Part shown: positions 1 through 9,400 of the stretch, one piece after another
Numbering within the stretch: the stretch's first letter is position 1
How the letters are laid out: the number at the start of each line of letters is the position of its first letter
Source: an uncultured Lachnospiraceae bacterium
GTDB lineage: Bacteria; Bacillota; Clostridia; Lachnospirales; Lachnospiraceae
Direction: 5' to 3'
Length of the DNA: 64,000 nt
Assembly: GCA_910585635.1 (NCBI GenBank)
Contig: CAJUFE010000004.1
Coordinates: 77,516-141,515, forward strand
Notes under the pieces: model-generated
Told to the model about the DNA's origin: nothing
The model's input: only the letters and a program-made list of their open reading frames with translations
The model's database searches: none
Made by a program: the position numbers and the translations under genes

Positions 1-1
1 T

Positions 2-283
2 CCGGAAGTAGGCGAGTACTACAGGCTGGCTGCTTTTGAGGAGGCTGAGCATGCAGCGAAGTTCGCAGAGCTGTTAGGCGAAGTGGTCACCACCAGCACC
101 AAGAAGAACCTGGAGCTGCGCGTGGCTGCTGAGAACGGCGCTACCGCTGGCAAGTTGGATCTGGCCGGCCGCGCGAAGAAGGCGAACCTGGACGCGATCC
201 ATGACACCGTCCACGAGATGGCGAAGGATGAGGCCCGTCACGGCAGAGCTTTCCAGGGCTTGCTGAAGAGATACTTTAACTAA
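2..283 (+). CDS. Rubrerythrin / NADH peroxidase, C-terminal part
   Basis: Partial gene; its start lies before the window. The visible 93 residues are the last helices of a ferritin-like four-helix bundle, with FEEAEHAAKFAELLG (an ExxH iron ligand pair) and a second ligand helix MAKDEARHGRAF near the end. In this clostridial family the diiron centre reduces hydrogen peroxide with electrons from NADH through a rubredoxin domain, protecting anaerobes in the cytoplasm. The ending LLKRYFN after the last iron helix is typical of the form whose rubredoxin domain is N-terminal, so the rubredoxin part is probably upstream and unseen. A strong hairpin terminator follows at 335, so it ends its transcript. 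Confidence 0.85.
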   Translation, partial: PEVGEYYRLAAFEEAEHAAKFAELLGEVVTTSTKKNLELRVAAENGATAGKLDLAGRAKKANLDAIHDTVHEMAKDEARHGRAFQGLLKRYFN

Positions 284-334
284 GGTTGGAGCAAGTCTCA
301 AAGCGTTTAAGCGTATATAAGAGTAAATGAGCAG

Positions 335-368
335 GGGAACGGACCGGGGATGGTCTGTTCCCTTTTTC
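335..368 (+). terminator. Rho-independent terminator after rubrerythrin
   Basis: GGGAACGGACC pairs with GGTCTGTTCCC around a six-base loop (one mismatch), followed by TTTTT. It sits about 50 bases after the rubrerythrin stop codon. Confidence 0.8.
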
Positions 369-443
369 TATTTTCATTTTCGATGATATCGTGTACACTA
401 TTTATGACCAAGAGAAAAGGAAGTACAGGAAGTACATGCGGAT

Positions 444-560
444 ATGGATATCAAACAGCTTTCGGACAAGCAGGATGTCCTGCTACTCTTGGAGCGATCC
501 TTGAGGGATAGGCTAGAGAAGTATTCGATATATCGAAATTTGTTTGATATCATCTATTGA
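444..560 (+). CDS. Possible 38-aa peptide of unknown function
   Basis: An open frame beginning ATGGATATCAAACAG encodes a charged, leucine-rich peptide of 38 residues (MDIKQLSDKQ...NLFDIIY). An AGGAAG lies 11 bases before the ATG, a weak and distant ribosome site. Its stop codon overlaps the -35 element of the promoter of the next gene and its C-terminal codons cover the palindrome at 524. I do not recognise a family. It could equally be a decayed end of a longer gene or chance; the argument for it is only that the stretch between the terminator at 335 and the promoter at 557 otherwise holds no gene. Confidence 0.2.
   Translation: MDIKQLSDKQDVLLLLERSLRDRLEKYSIYRNLFDIIY
524..537. promoter_or_regulatory. 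14-bp perfect palindrome, possible operator
   Basis: TTCGATATATCGAA is a perfect palindrome ending 19 bases before the -35 hexamer of the DUF4143 ATPase promoter. The position suits a regulator site; no regulator gene is adjacent. Confidence 0.35.
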
Positions 561-585
561 CTATCTGTTATAAATGATATATGAT
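557..585 (+). promoter_or_regulatory. Sigma-A type promoter for the DUF4143 ATPase
   Basis: TTGACT, 17-base spacer, TATGAT. The expected start of transcription is near 592, which excludes the ATG at 574 and supports translation from 619. Confidence 0.65.
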
Positions 586-618
586 CAGTACAAGGCCATA
601 GATATGAGGTATATCGAA

Positions 619-1821
619 ATGATAAAACGTGAAGCCTATATGACACAGATCCGCCCTTTTATGGATCAGGATATCGTCAAGGTGCTCACCGGGATCCGGC
701 GCTGCGGGAAATCGGTGATGCTCCAATTGATCCGCGAGGAGCTGCTGGCACGTGGTATCCGCAAGGAACAGATCGAACTGATCAATTTTGAGTCAAGAGC
801 CGCCGCATATGTCCAGGACGTAGATGCATCTTATGCACATATCAAACAGCTGGCAGACACAGGTCCGGGTAAGCTCTATCTTCTTTTAGATGAGATCCAG
901 GAGCTGGATGGCTGGGAGACGATGATCAATTCTTGTATGATCGACTTTGATGTGGATATCTATATCACCGGCTCCAATGCGAAGATGCTATCTGGAGAGC
1001 TGGCCACCTACCTGGCCGGACGTTATGTGGGATTTACGATCTATCCCTTTTCCTTTCAAGAGGTCCTGCAGGCGCTGGGGGATGTCCCCCCACAAGAGGC
1101 TTTCCGTCTCTATCTCCAAAGAGGGGGGATGCCCTTTTTATACCAGTTCCCTATGGATGAACAGAATGTGCGCCAGTATCTGGATGATATCTATTCTTCC
1201 ATCATCCTGAAGGATATCGCGCAGCGGAACAAGATCCGGGACCTGGAGCTGTTAAAACGTGTATTGCAATATTTTATCTCCAATATAGGGAACCCTTTCT
1301 CCGCTTCCACGATCACCAGATACCTAAAAAACGAAAAGCGGAAGATCTCCAACGAGACTCTTTACAATTATATCGACTATTGCAAGACCGCCTGCCTGCT
1401 CCACCTGGTACCCCGGGAGGATATCTCCGGCAAGCAGCTCCTGCAGTTCCAGGAAAAGATCTATCTCACCGACCACGGGTTCCGTGAAGCCCTCCTGGGG
1501 ACGAACCTGCGGGATATCAACCAGGTCCTGGAAAATATCGTGTATCTGGAGCTCCTGCGCCGCGGCTATACGGTCACCGTCGGAAGGCTGGGCCGCTCCG
1601 AGGTCGATCTTGTGGCCAAGCAGGGGAAGGATACGCTCTACATCCAGGTCAGCTATCTCCTGGCCAGTGAGGATACGGTCCAGCGGGAATTTAGCGTATT
1701 AGAAAAGATCCCGGATAACTACCCTAAATATGTGGTGACCATGGATGAGATCGATCGGGGGCGGAATGGGATCAAGCATGTCCACATCCGGGACTTTCTT
1801 TTGATGGATCGGTATGGCTGA
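619..1821 (+). CDS. AAA-family ATPase with DUF4143 domain
   Basis: A 400-residue ATPase of the AAA_14/DUF4143 family, widespread in anaerobes and of unknown cellular role. The N-terminal P-loop is GIRRCGKS (residues about 25-32), followed by a Walker B-like LLLDEIQ and a sensor region YITGSNAKML. The C-terminal half is the DUF4143 region, with a nuclease-like DLVAKQGKDTLYIQVSY stretch near residue 330. I chose the ATG at 619: GAGG at 606-609 gives good spacing, the promoter at 557-585 excludes the ATG at 574, and family members start with MIKREKY-like sequence. The gene appears full length. Its stop codon lies inside a second, beheaded nuclease gene (see 1812), so DNA after it has been rearranged. 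Confidence 0.85.
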   Translation: MIKREAYMTQIRPFMDQDIVKVLTGIRRCGKSVMLQLIREELLARGIRKEQIELINFESRAAAYVQDVDASYAHIKQLADTGPGKLYLLLDEIQELDGWETMINSCMIDFDVDIYITGSNAKMLSGELATYLAGRYVGFTIYPFSFQEVLQALGDVPPQEAFRLYLQRGGMPFLYQFPMDEQNVRQYLDDIYSSIILKDIAQRNKIRDLELLKRVLQYFISNIGNPFSASTITRYLKNEKRKISNETLYNYIDYCKTACLLHLVPREDISGKQLLQFQEKIYLTDHGFREALLGTNLRDINQVLENIVYLELLRRGYTVTVGRLGRSEVDLVAKQGKDTLYIQVSYLLASEDTVQREFSVLEKIPDNYPKYVVTMDEIDRGRNGIKHVHIRDFLLMDRYG

Positions 1822-2996
1822 TCGATGAGTGGGACTGCCTTTTCCGGGATCACCGCCAAGATGAAGCGGCGCAAGAGGCGTATCTCGATTTTCTGCGGGC
1901 TTGGCTGAAGGACCAGGAGTATGTGGTATTGACCTATATGACGGGGATCCTGCCGATCAAGAAGTATGGGACTCACCAGGTGGATTCTGTCGAAGACAGA
2001 AGAGAAGGCCCCCTGGGGGGCTCCGCATTAAATATGTTTACGGAATACTCGATGGCAGACCCCGGGGAGCTTGCCGCATATTTTGGATTTACGGAAAAGG
2101 AAGTGCAAGATCTCTGCAGGGACTATGGCATGAGCTTTGATGAGGCAAAAGCCTGGTATGACGGCTATCAGCTGATCACGCACACGAAAGATGGCCAGAT
2201 CCGTCATTCTATGTACAGCCCCAGGTCCGTGGTAGAGGCTATGCTGCGCCATCGGTTCGGGACATACTGGAACCAGACAGAGACCTATGAAGCGCTGAAG
2301 GTCTACATCCAGATGGACATGGACGGCCTGAAAGATGCTATTGTGGAGATGCTGGCAGGCGAACATGTACGGATCAATACGGGGACCTTCCATAATGACA
2401 TGACCACCTTTGCAACGAAAGATGATGTCCTGACCCTGTTGCTCCATCTGGGCCATCTGACCTATGACAGTCTCCATGAGACGGTCTCTATCCCCAATAA
2501 AGAGGTCTCCCTGGAATATGTCAACGCGATCAGCACGATGGACTGGCAGGAGGTGATCGCCTCTGTCAATGCCTCCCGAAAGCTTTTGGAAGCACTGTGG
2601 GCTATGGACAGCGGCGCGGTGGCAGCAGGGATCGAGCACGCCCACCGGGAGATCTCCATCCTCCAGTATAATGACGAAAATTCTTTAAGCTGTACCGTCG
2701 GCCTTGCCTTTTACTTTGCCAGAGAGTATTACACCATTATCCGGGAGCTCCCAAGCGGGAAAGGCTTTGCAGATATCTGTTTTCTCCCGCAAAGAGCCCA
2801 TCTGGATAAACCGGCGGTGGTGATCGAACTGAAATGGGATAAAAGCGCGGCGGGCGCGATCGCGCAGATCAAAGAGCGGCGATATGTGGATGCTCTAAAG
2901 GACTATCAAGGAGATCTGCTCTTAGTCGGCGTGGACTTTGACAAGAGCTCGAAAACACATAGCTGTGTGATCGAGAAGGTTGAAAAAGAGGCTTGA
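1812..2996 (+). pseudogene. Beheaded AAA-ATPase-like / PD-(D/E)XK nuclease protein
   Basis: From 1812 an open frame reads VWLIDEWDCLFRDH, the Walker B region of the AAA-ATPase-like family (about 550-600 aa, fused to a PD-(D/E)XK nuclease-like C-terminus). The normal N-terminal 150 or so residues with the P-loop are missing: the frame begins inside the last codons of the DUF4143 gene. The rest is intact: YMTGILPIKKYGTH, a middle region with WYDGYQL, and a C-terminal PD-(D/E)XK-like motif FADICF...VVIELKW near residue 300 of the fragment. The first ATG in frame is 1923. A 15-residue stretch (QVDSVEDRREGPLGG) interrupts the conserved TH-SALNMF segment. Without the P-loop it cannot be a working ATPase; the nuclease-like part could still be made. 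Confidence 0.75.
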
Positions 2997-3018
2997 GCAC
3001 GGTTGACTCATAGTGGCG

Positions 3019-3125
3019 GATATGCTAGTATTAAACATAAGGAAAGCAACCGCCCAAAGTGGTTGACCTCCAGTATAGCTTTTAAGCCTACCTTCACCGG
3101 GCAAGTGACAAGGTAGGCTTATTTA
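3019..3125 (+). ncRNA. Candidate antitoxin small RNA of a type I toxin-antitoxin locus
   Basis: On the plus strand TTGACT at 3003 and TAGTAT 17 bases later form a promoter, so a transcript would begin near 3035 and end at the hairpin 3084-3120 that is followed by ATTTATTTT. It would converge on the toxin transcript and share its terminator, as in the par locus of plasmid pAD1. The RNA carries GACCTCC, complementary over six bases to the toxin ribosome site, and GAAAGCAACCG, also present in the toxin leader. It encodes no convincing peptide. This is inference from layout. Confidence 0.45.
3084..3120. terminator. Bidirectional terminator shared by toxin mRNA and small RNA
   Basis: AAGCCTACCTT and AAGGTAGGCTT form a perfect 11-bp stem. 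On the minus strand it is followed by AAAAGC-type sequence and on the plus strand by ATTTATTTT; it lies directly after the toxin stop codon. Confidence 0.65.
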
Positions 3126-3218
3126 TTTTCGCTTGTTGTTCCTATCGATATAGGCAAGCAGTGCGACTAGGAAGGTACCGCCCAAAAATAGCAGGCTCAA
3201 CACTTCATATGTAGTCAT
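3123..3218 (-). CDS. Holin-like / Fst-like type I toxin peptide, 31 aa
   Basis: A 31-residue peptide, MTTYEVLSLL then a hydrophobic span to about residue 23, ending YIDRNNKRK. A short polar start, one membrane helix and a basic tail are the pattern of the putative holin-like toxins of Firmicutes. Such peptides insert in the membrane when their antitoxin RNA is lost. The ribosome site GGGAGGTGG (3224-3232) is very strong and can pair with CCTCCC in the leader (3248-3253 on the plus strand reads GGGAGG), so translation is probably held back by a hairpin. A convergent small RNA and shared terminator lie just past the stop codon. Confidence 0.65.
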   Translation of the reverse strand: MTTYEVLSLLFLGGTFLVALLAYIDRNNKRK

Positions 3219-3223
3219 TTGCA

Positions 3224-3302
3224 CCACCTCCCTTCTTTTGCAAGTTAGGGAGGCTCACCACCTTGTAACACGGTTGCTTTCTAGTCTCTAGTTTAGCATA
3301 TC
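3224..3302 (-). promoter_or_regulatory. Structured leader of the toxin mRNA
   Basis: The 5' leader contains a 7-bp stem (3227-3233 with 3247-3253) that hides the ribosome site. It also carries GAAAGCAACCG (3271-3281) and GATATGCTA (3294-3302), both repeated in the same order in the convergent small RNA at 3042 and 3019. Confidence 0.5.
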
Positions 3303-3359
3303 ATCCAATATCTGACAATAGTAAATTTTTGTATGATCTGATAACTTCGTTTGATAAAA

Positions 3360-3404
3360 GGCCGAAAAGGGAACGGAGCATAACCGTCCATCCCCTTTTC
3401 GGTC
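3360..3404. terminator. Terminator of the giant surface protein gene
   Basis: CCGAAAAGGG (3362-3371) pairs with CCCTTTTCGG (3393-3402), with an inner ACGG/CCGT stem. On the minus strand it is followed by CCTTTTATC, about 50 bases after the stop codon at 3456. Confidence 0.7.
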
Positions 3405-3455
3405 TTCTTTATGTCTTTATGCTACATTTCTTTATCCTGCTCTTTTTACTCCCCT

Positions 3456-6400
3456 TTACTCTTCCTTACGTTTCTTGATATAGATCCCGCATGCCGCCAT
3501 CAGGGAGACTACCATCATCCCGATCAGTGCGCCTGTGGATACACTTCGGTCGCCGGTCCTGGGCATCCCGAACAGCGGGACGCTCTCATCATCGATCGGG
3601 ATCAGAGGCGTATTGTCCTCCTGCGGAGGCGCCGCTAACGGAACGGGACCTGGGTTGATGGTCGTGGACGGAGGCTCTGGGTCTCTGTCCCTGTGTACCT
3701 TCGGACTGCCAGGACGATCCGGCTCATCGGGAGTCCTGGGCGGTTCTTCAGGCGTATGGGTGTTGGTGATCACAAAGGTCTTTGTGTCTTCCTGATACGC
3801 ATACGCTACAGAATATCCGTTGATCGTTGTGTTCTCCACGATCGTATAAACGATCTCTCTGCCATTATCATACTTGGGCAGCTGGAGCCACTCGCTCTGC
3901 CATTTTCCGGCCTCGTTCAGCATGATCGGACCGCCTACCGGGGAACCATCTGCCAAAAGCTGTACTGTGATGCTCGCCGGGCGTAGGCCATCTTTATCTG
4001 CGCTGTCCTCCCATACCTTCCGGACCAAACGACTGGTCTCTTCTGGTGTATAGGCGTTCGTGATCTTACCTGTGTAGTCGTTCGTATCATCCGGCTGGAC
4101 GATCTCCTTCATGGAATAACCAGCGCCTTCTACGCTCTCCTCGCTGAAAGTATATTGGATCAGTTTGCCATCCTTGTACTTAGGCAGACCACTGAACTCC
4201 CATTTCCAGTCATCCTTAGCGGTGACTTCTTTACGATACCCCTCACCTGCAAGTGGTTCATTATCTGCGTACAGTTCCACGATGATCTTGGAGGGACGCT
4301 TACCATCCTGATCGTTTTTGTCATCCCAGATCTTCTCGCCCTTGATCGTCACCATATGCTCGGTGTTGGTGAATGCCGCCTCTGCTGTTTCCTTCTTCAC
4401 GATCACGCCAGCGCTACCATGGATGAGCTTATGCCCTTCCTCACTCACCTCTTCGCCGTCTGTCTTATCTCCATCCACATCTGCTACGTCATCCTTGACC
4501 AGGATCTCGCCTGCATTGACTGTGGTGATATAAGCACCTGTATTCGCTCCTTTCTCAACTACCTTATATTTTGTCCCTGCTGGCAGATTTTCGATCAAAA
4601 TGCTCTCGCCGTCGCCCAGGACAAAACCGTCCACACTTCCCACAAGCTCGACTACACCATCACTGCCGACTCGTATAGTCCCTTTCTCAATCTTATCTGC
4701 CGTCTTCGTGTAGGGGATATAGGCACCGCTCGTGCTGAGGGGCTTATCATCCTTATCGCGTAGTTCCAGTGTAAAGTGCCACTTTGCCGCGGTGTCCTTC
4801 TCACCGTCTCCGTCTACATTGACCGTCTTGCTGATCAGAAGGTCGCCTATCGGCTCCTTTACCTCGTTAGTAAACTTCACATGGGTCGCGCCAAAATGGA
4901 GCGGTCGGTCCCCCACGGTCGTATTGCTCCCGTGTTCATATTTCTCATAGTCCTTCTCGGCCCAGATCACATCAAAGGATACCTTAAAGTCATCCTCTTC
5001 TTCTCCCAGCTCTTCAACAACAGAGTATGTCATGTCAGGAGAAAGACCATTGATCTGGATCGTTTCACCGTCCTTCAGCCCTACGGTAGCCTTACCTGCG
5101 ACAAAGGATACCGTTTCCTCCGTAGCGCCTGTGCTGTCACCCTCTGCTGCAGGGGTGGTCGTTCTCACAGCATCATACGTTGCATTGACCGGTCCAGCCG
5201 CATCTTGCAATGTGATGCTGAACGTAAATACCTTATCCTTTGCCACTGCATCATATCCATCGACCAAAGTCTTGGATAGCTTTAAGGAATAGGCTGGCGT
5301 ATTGGTCACGGTCCAGGTCCCATCTTTATTATCGGTCACCTGACTGATAAACCGGTCGTCCGGGACCTCTCTGACCTTATATACAAACTCGCCATCGTCA
5401 TCTCTTATCGCCAGGTTGGGGAAGGTCACGCCGTTCCAGTAAGGCTCCTGGAATTGACGTGTCTCTTTTCTGGTGTCGATCTTTTCCCAGCCATTTTCTA
5501 CAGTCGGTTCTTCATCCTCTACAGAAGGATCGCCTTCTTTCACATGCTTCATCCACAGGTCGTAATAGATATACCAGATATTCTCCGATACATCCTTCAG
5601 TTCCTCGCCGGTCAATGGCTCGCCATTGGGCTTTGTCCATTCTTTCTTGACCTGGATATCTGTCAGCTCCGTATTTCCTGTTCCGATCGATACGTTTCCG
5701 TTGGCGCCGATACCGCCGCCTCTCGTAGCGGACTCATTGCCTGTGATATACACTTTGATCTCATCTAACCCAGTAAGCTCCTCTTTTTTTGCTGAGGAAT
5801 AGAGCTGCACATTATTATGGGAACGCAACGTACTATACGTAGCCAATGTGCCAGTCTTCATATCGATCCATTTATAATGACCGCCTCTCAGCATATAACG
5901 AGAGATGTCGATGATACCAAACGAGTATCCATGTCCACCGGAAGTATCCATTATCTTCCCCGACAGATATATATCATAAGCCTTCCCGCCGCCTGTATTT
6001 CCGTGGATCACACCACCGTCCGTCAGATAAACTTTTACGCCGCCAGTATCGCAGACCGAGATACCTCCTCCATTTCCAGAAGCCGTATTTTCACTGATCA
6101 GGACATTTTTAAGGTTCAGCTGTCCAAAAGGAAGATTTTTCGGAACACCTTTCCCGACCCTGCCGTTCACATAGATACCGCCGCCGCCATCATAGCCGCC
6201 TAGGGTCACATTATTTGTGATATGTCCACCCTCGATATCCGCAACGCCGCCCATCTGGATGAAGATACCGCCGCCACCAGCCTGATTGCCCGCAAAACGA
6301 TCGGTGTTTGTTGCTGTGTTTTGGCTGATCGTACCGCCAGTCATCATCAACCTGCTCGTGTTGGATGTATAAGAGGACGTTCCGTCTCCTATGGAGATAC

Positions 6401-9400
6401 CACCGCCCATACCAGCTTCATTTTCAATGACCTCACCACCTGTCATCTCCATCCTTCCGCCAGAGCCGATAAATACACCGCCGCCGGCATTAACAGAATT
6501 GAGGATGACAGGCCTGTTGTTTTCATCTCTCCCATGGCTTTTAGAGACCCCATTTCCTTTATTCTGTGAAATGGTCCCTCCTGCAAATACAAAGGTCCCG
6601 CTATTGAACACTCCGCCGCCGCAAGCCGAGCTATTCCCTGTGATCAGCCCGCCATCCATATATAACTTACCTGCGTTACGGATCGCGCCCCCTTGATCCC
6701 TGTTATTAGTATCGGTCGTCCCGCTGGCATTGTTCTGCAGGACTGCGCCCTCCTTAATATTTAAGGTCGCTCCTGCTTCTACATCGATCATCGCAGTGGT
6801 CGCTGCTACTTTCATCTCAGACTGGCTTCCGCCGTCGATGGTGATCGCCTCCAGGGTCAAAGCTGCGCCGCTGGGCACCTTCACCAATGGTCCGGTATAG
6901 CTTTTATATCGCTGGATCTTTTTCCCTGCCGGGAGCGTCCAAGTTTCTCCTGCCTTCGAGACTGTGATAGGACCTAATACATAGATCGTATCCAATTGTA
7001 GATTATTTTCCAGGACCTTCTTCGCTGCTTCAAAAGTCATGACCGGTTTACTGGTCTCTAAACCACTATTTGAATCCGAAGGTTTGATACTTGATGTATT
7101 GGAGCCAATAAATACGTAATTACCATTTACAAGTGTTTTATGCAGGACGATCTGGTTCTTTTCTTTATCCAGCATCGGGGAGGTAAGGAACTTGTAATCT
7201 TTATTGTCTCCCGACCACGTCAAAGTGTTATTTCCCTTCTCGTTGGTCCCTGTGCTATTTTGATTTTCCCAGCTAGCATTGGCCCAGTTTACCTGATCTT
7301 CTGTCAGAGTATGACCAACCTTCGCACTGATCACAGCAATATCTGGTACGTCTTTGTTGGGATCGGCCATATCATTTGCTACAGGGTTCATCGTACCCAG
7401 GATAGGACGGAGCGTTAAGGTGTCTACCTTAAAACCACTTCCGGCCATCGTCACCGGAGCTGTTGAACTGTTCTGGAAATGCTTCAGATACAGCCTGCCA
7501 AGTTCTCCGTCCAGAACGGCCACAGATCTTTTTCCACTTTGTGATAAGGTCAGGTCGTTTATATTAGCATTGATATTGACTGTACTGAGCGCTTTATTGA
7601 CTTCTGCCGTACTCTGCTCCAATGTCATCTTCTCGACAGGACCATTGACGTTTACAGTCGCAGTCATATTTCTCGCGGCTTTCTCCATCACGGTCAAAGA
7701 CCCCACTGCAGCATCCTGGGCGATCTCCATTACACCTTGATAGATCCTTGCTGTCAAGGTCTTTAGCTCACCATGGACATTTACGGTACCATAACTCTGG
7801 ACCCCATACAGAGCATCGTTTTGATAACCTAGGGACTTTATCACCGCATCATCTTCGATATTTAAAACAGCGCCATCTGAGACGATGACCCGGTTCCCGA
7901 TCTCTCCAGGTCCTTTTATATTCAATACATAGCCGCTCTTTTTCACCTGGAATATCCCATAACTGGCATCATAGGTCTTGTTGCTGGCCGTTCCTGTAGG
8001 GTAGATCGTACACCCATTTAGATCGATCGTAACATTGGTCACATCACGATAGGTATACGCACTTCCTGTACCCGTACCAAATACATACATCCCGCCACTT
8101 GGGAGAGATCTGCTGCCGCTGCCATCCTCACCAGCGATCAAAGTGATCGTCTCATTGCTCTTTACCGCTTTCATCGCGTCTGCAAAGGTGGGATATACCA
8201 CATCGCCTATCCTTGCCACGTTCCGGTCGGTGGGCGTTGCCGTCCAGGTACGCAGGCTGTTGCTGTCTGTCGTGAGCTCTGTTGTGATCTCGCTGCTGGA
8301 CATATTAGACCAGACATAGCCGAACTTCTGGAAATCAACCCCTTCATCCTTCATGGAAGTGGCTGGCTGGACCGTCACTTTCGCACTGACCGATGCGATA
8401 TAGATGTCGTTGGCATTGCTCTTCTCACTATTATTCGCATAGATCGCACTGTTTTTCCCTTCACTTGTCACAGGCATCCTAAAGGTCCCACCGTTTACAT
8501 AGATGCCGCCACCTGCAGTAGAATTAGTCGCCTTGTTCTCTTTGACCACCGTATCGATCACATCCATCGTACCCTGGGTCGTATAGATGGCACCGGCGTA
8601 TGTGCCTGTATTTCCTTTGATCGTACAATCTTCGATGGTGATCGGGCTGTTCCCTCCTGCATAGATCGCACCTGTACCATAAGTGCTGACCCCTTCGTTC
8701 CCATTCATGGTACAGCCTTTGATCGATACCGTACCCGTGCCCACTTTATAGATCGCGCCGGCCTTAAAGCCTTTATTCCCTGTAAAGATACAGCCTTCGA
8801 TATCTGCATGGCCCGCGGTGATATGGATCGGAGCCATCGCCGATGTCCCTCCACTGACGACAGTATTGTCAAGGAACTTACAATCCTTTATCTTTTTCGT
8901 ACTTCCTATCCCTGCAAGCCGTATCGCAGAACCATTGGAGCTATTCTGGATATTTGTTATGGTAAAGCTGCTATTTTCTACGCTCACTTCACCCGTAGTA
9001 GCGGTTATATTGACCGCTGCTAGCATGTTATCGCCAGTAACCGTCACATCCGAGATATGAACTTCTTGTGTCGTGTTGTTAATGCCGATACCATAAAGAG
9101 CATTATACGTAAGATCGGCTTTCTTGATGGTGACTGACGCCGCCTGCACATAAACACTTCCATAAGCACCATAGCTTGTATTACTGTTATCACTGATCTG
9201 GACCCGGTCTTCTCCACCATCGATGGTCAAACTCCCACCATTGATGTACATAGCGCCACCATAATTGCCTGTGACCTTATTTCCACTAATAGAAGAATTC
9301 CCTAAGACCGAGACTGCACAGTTACTTGCATAAATACCACCGCCACTGCCTGCACTTGCAACATTATCCGTTATGTTGGAATCTTTGATCGTCAGTTTTC

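Noticed and set aside
574..618. Longer start for the DUF4143 ATPase at 574
   Set aside because: The ATG lies before the -10 box of the promoter and has no ribosome site.
2028..2645. 205-aa minus-strand open frame
   Set aside because: It is the shadow of the nuclease-like fragment; the plus-strand frame has clear family motifs.
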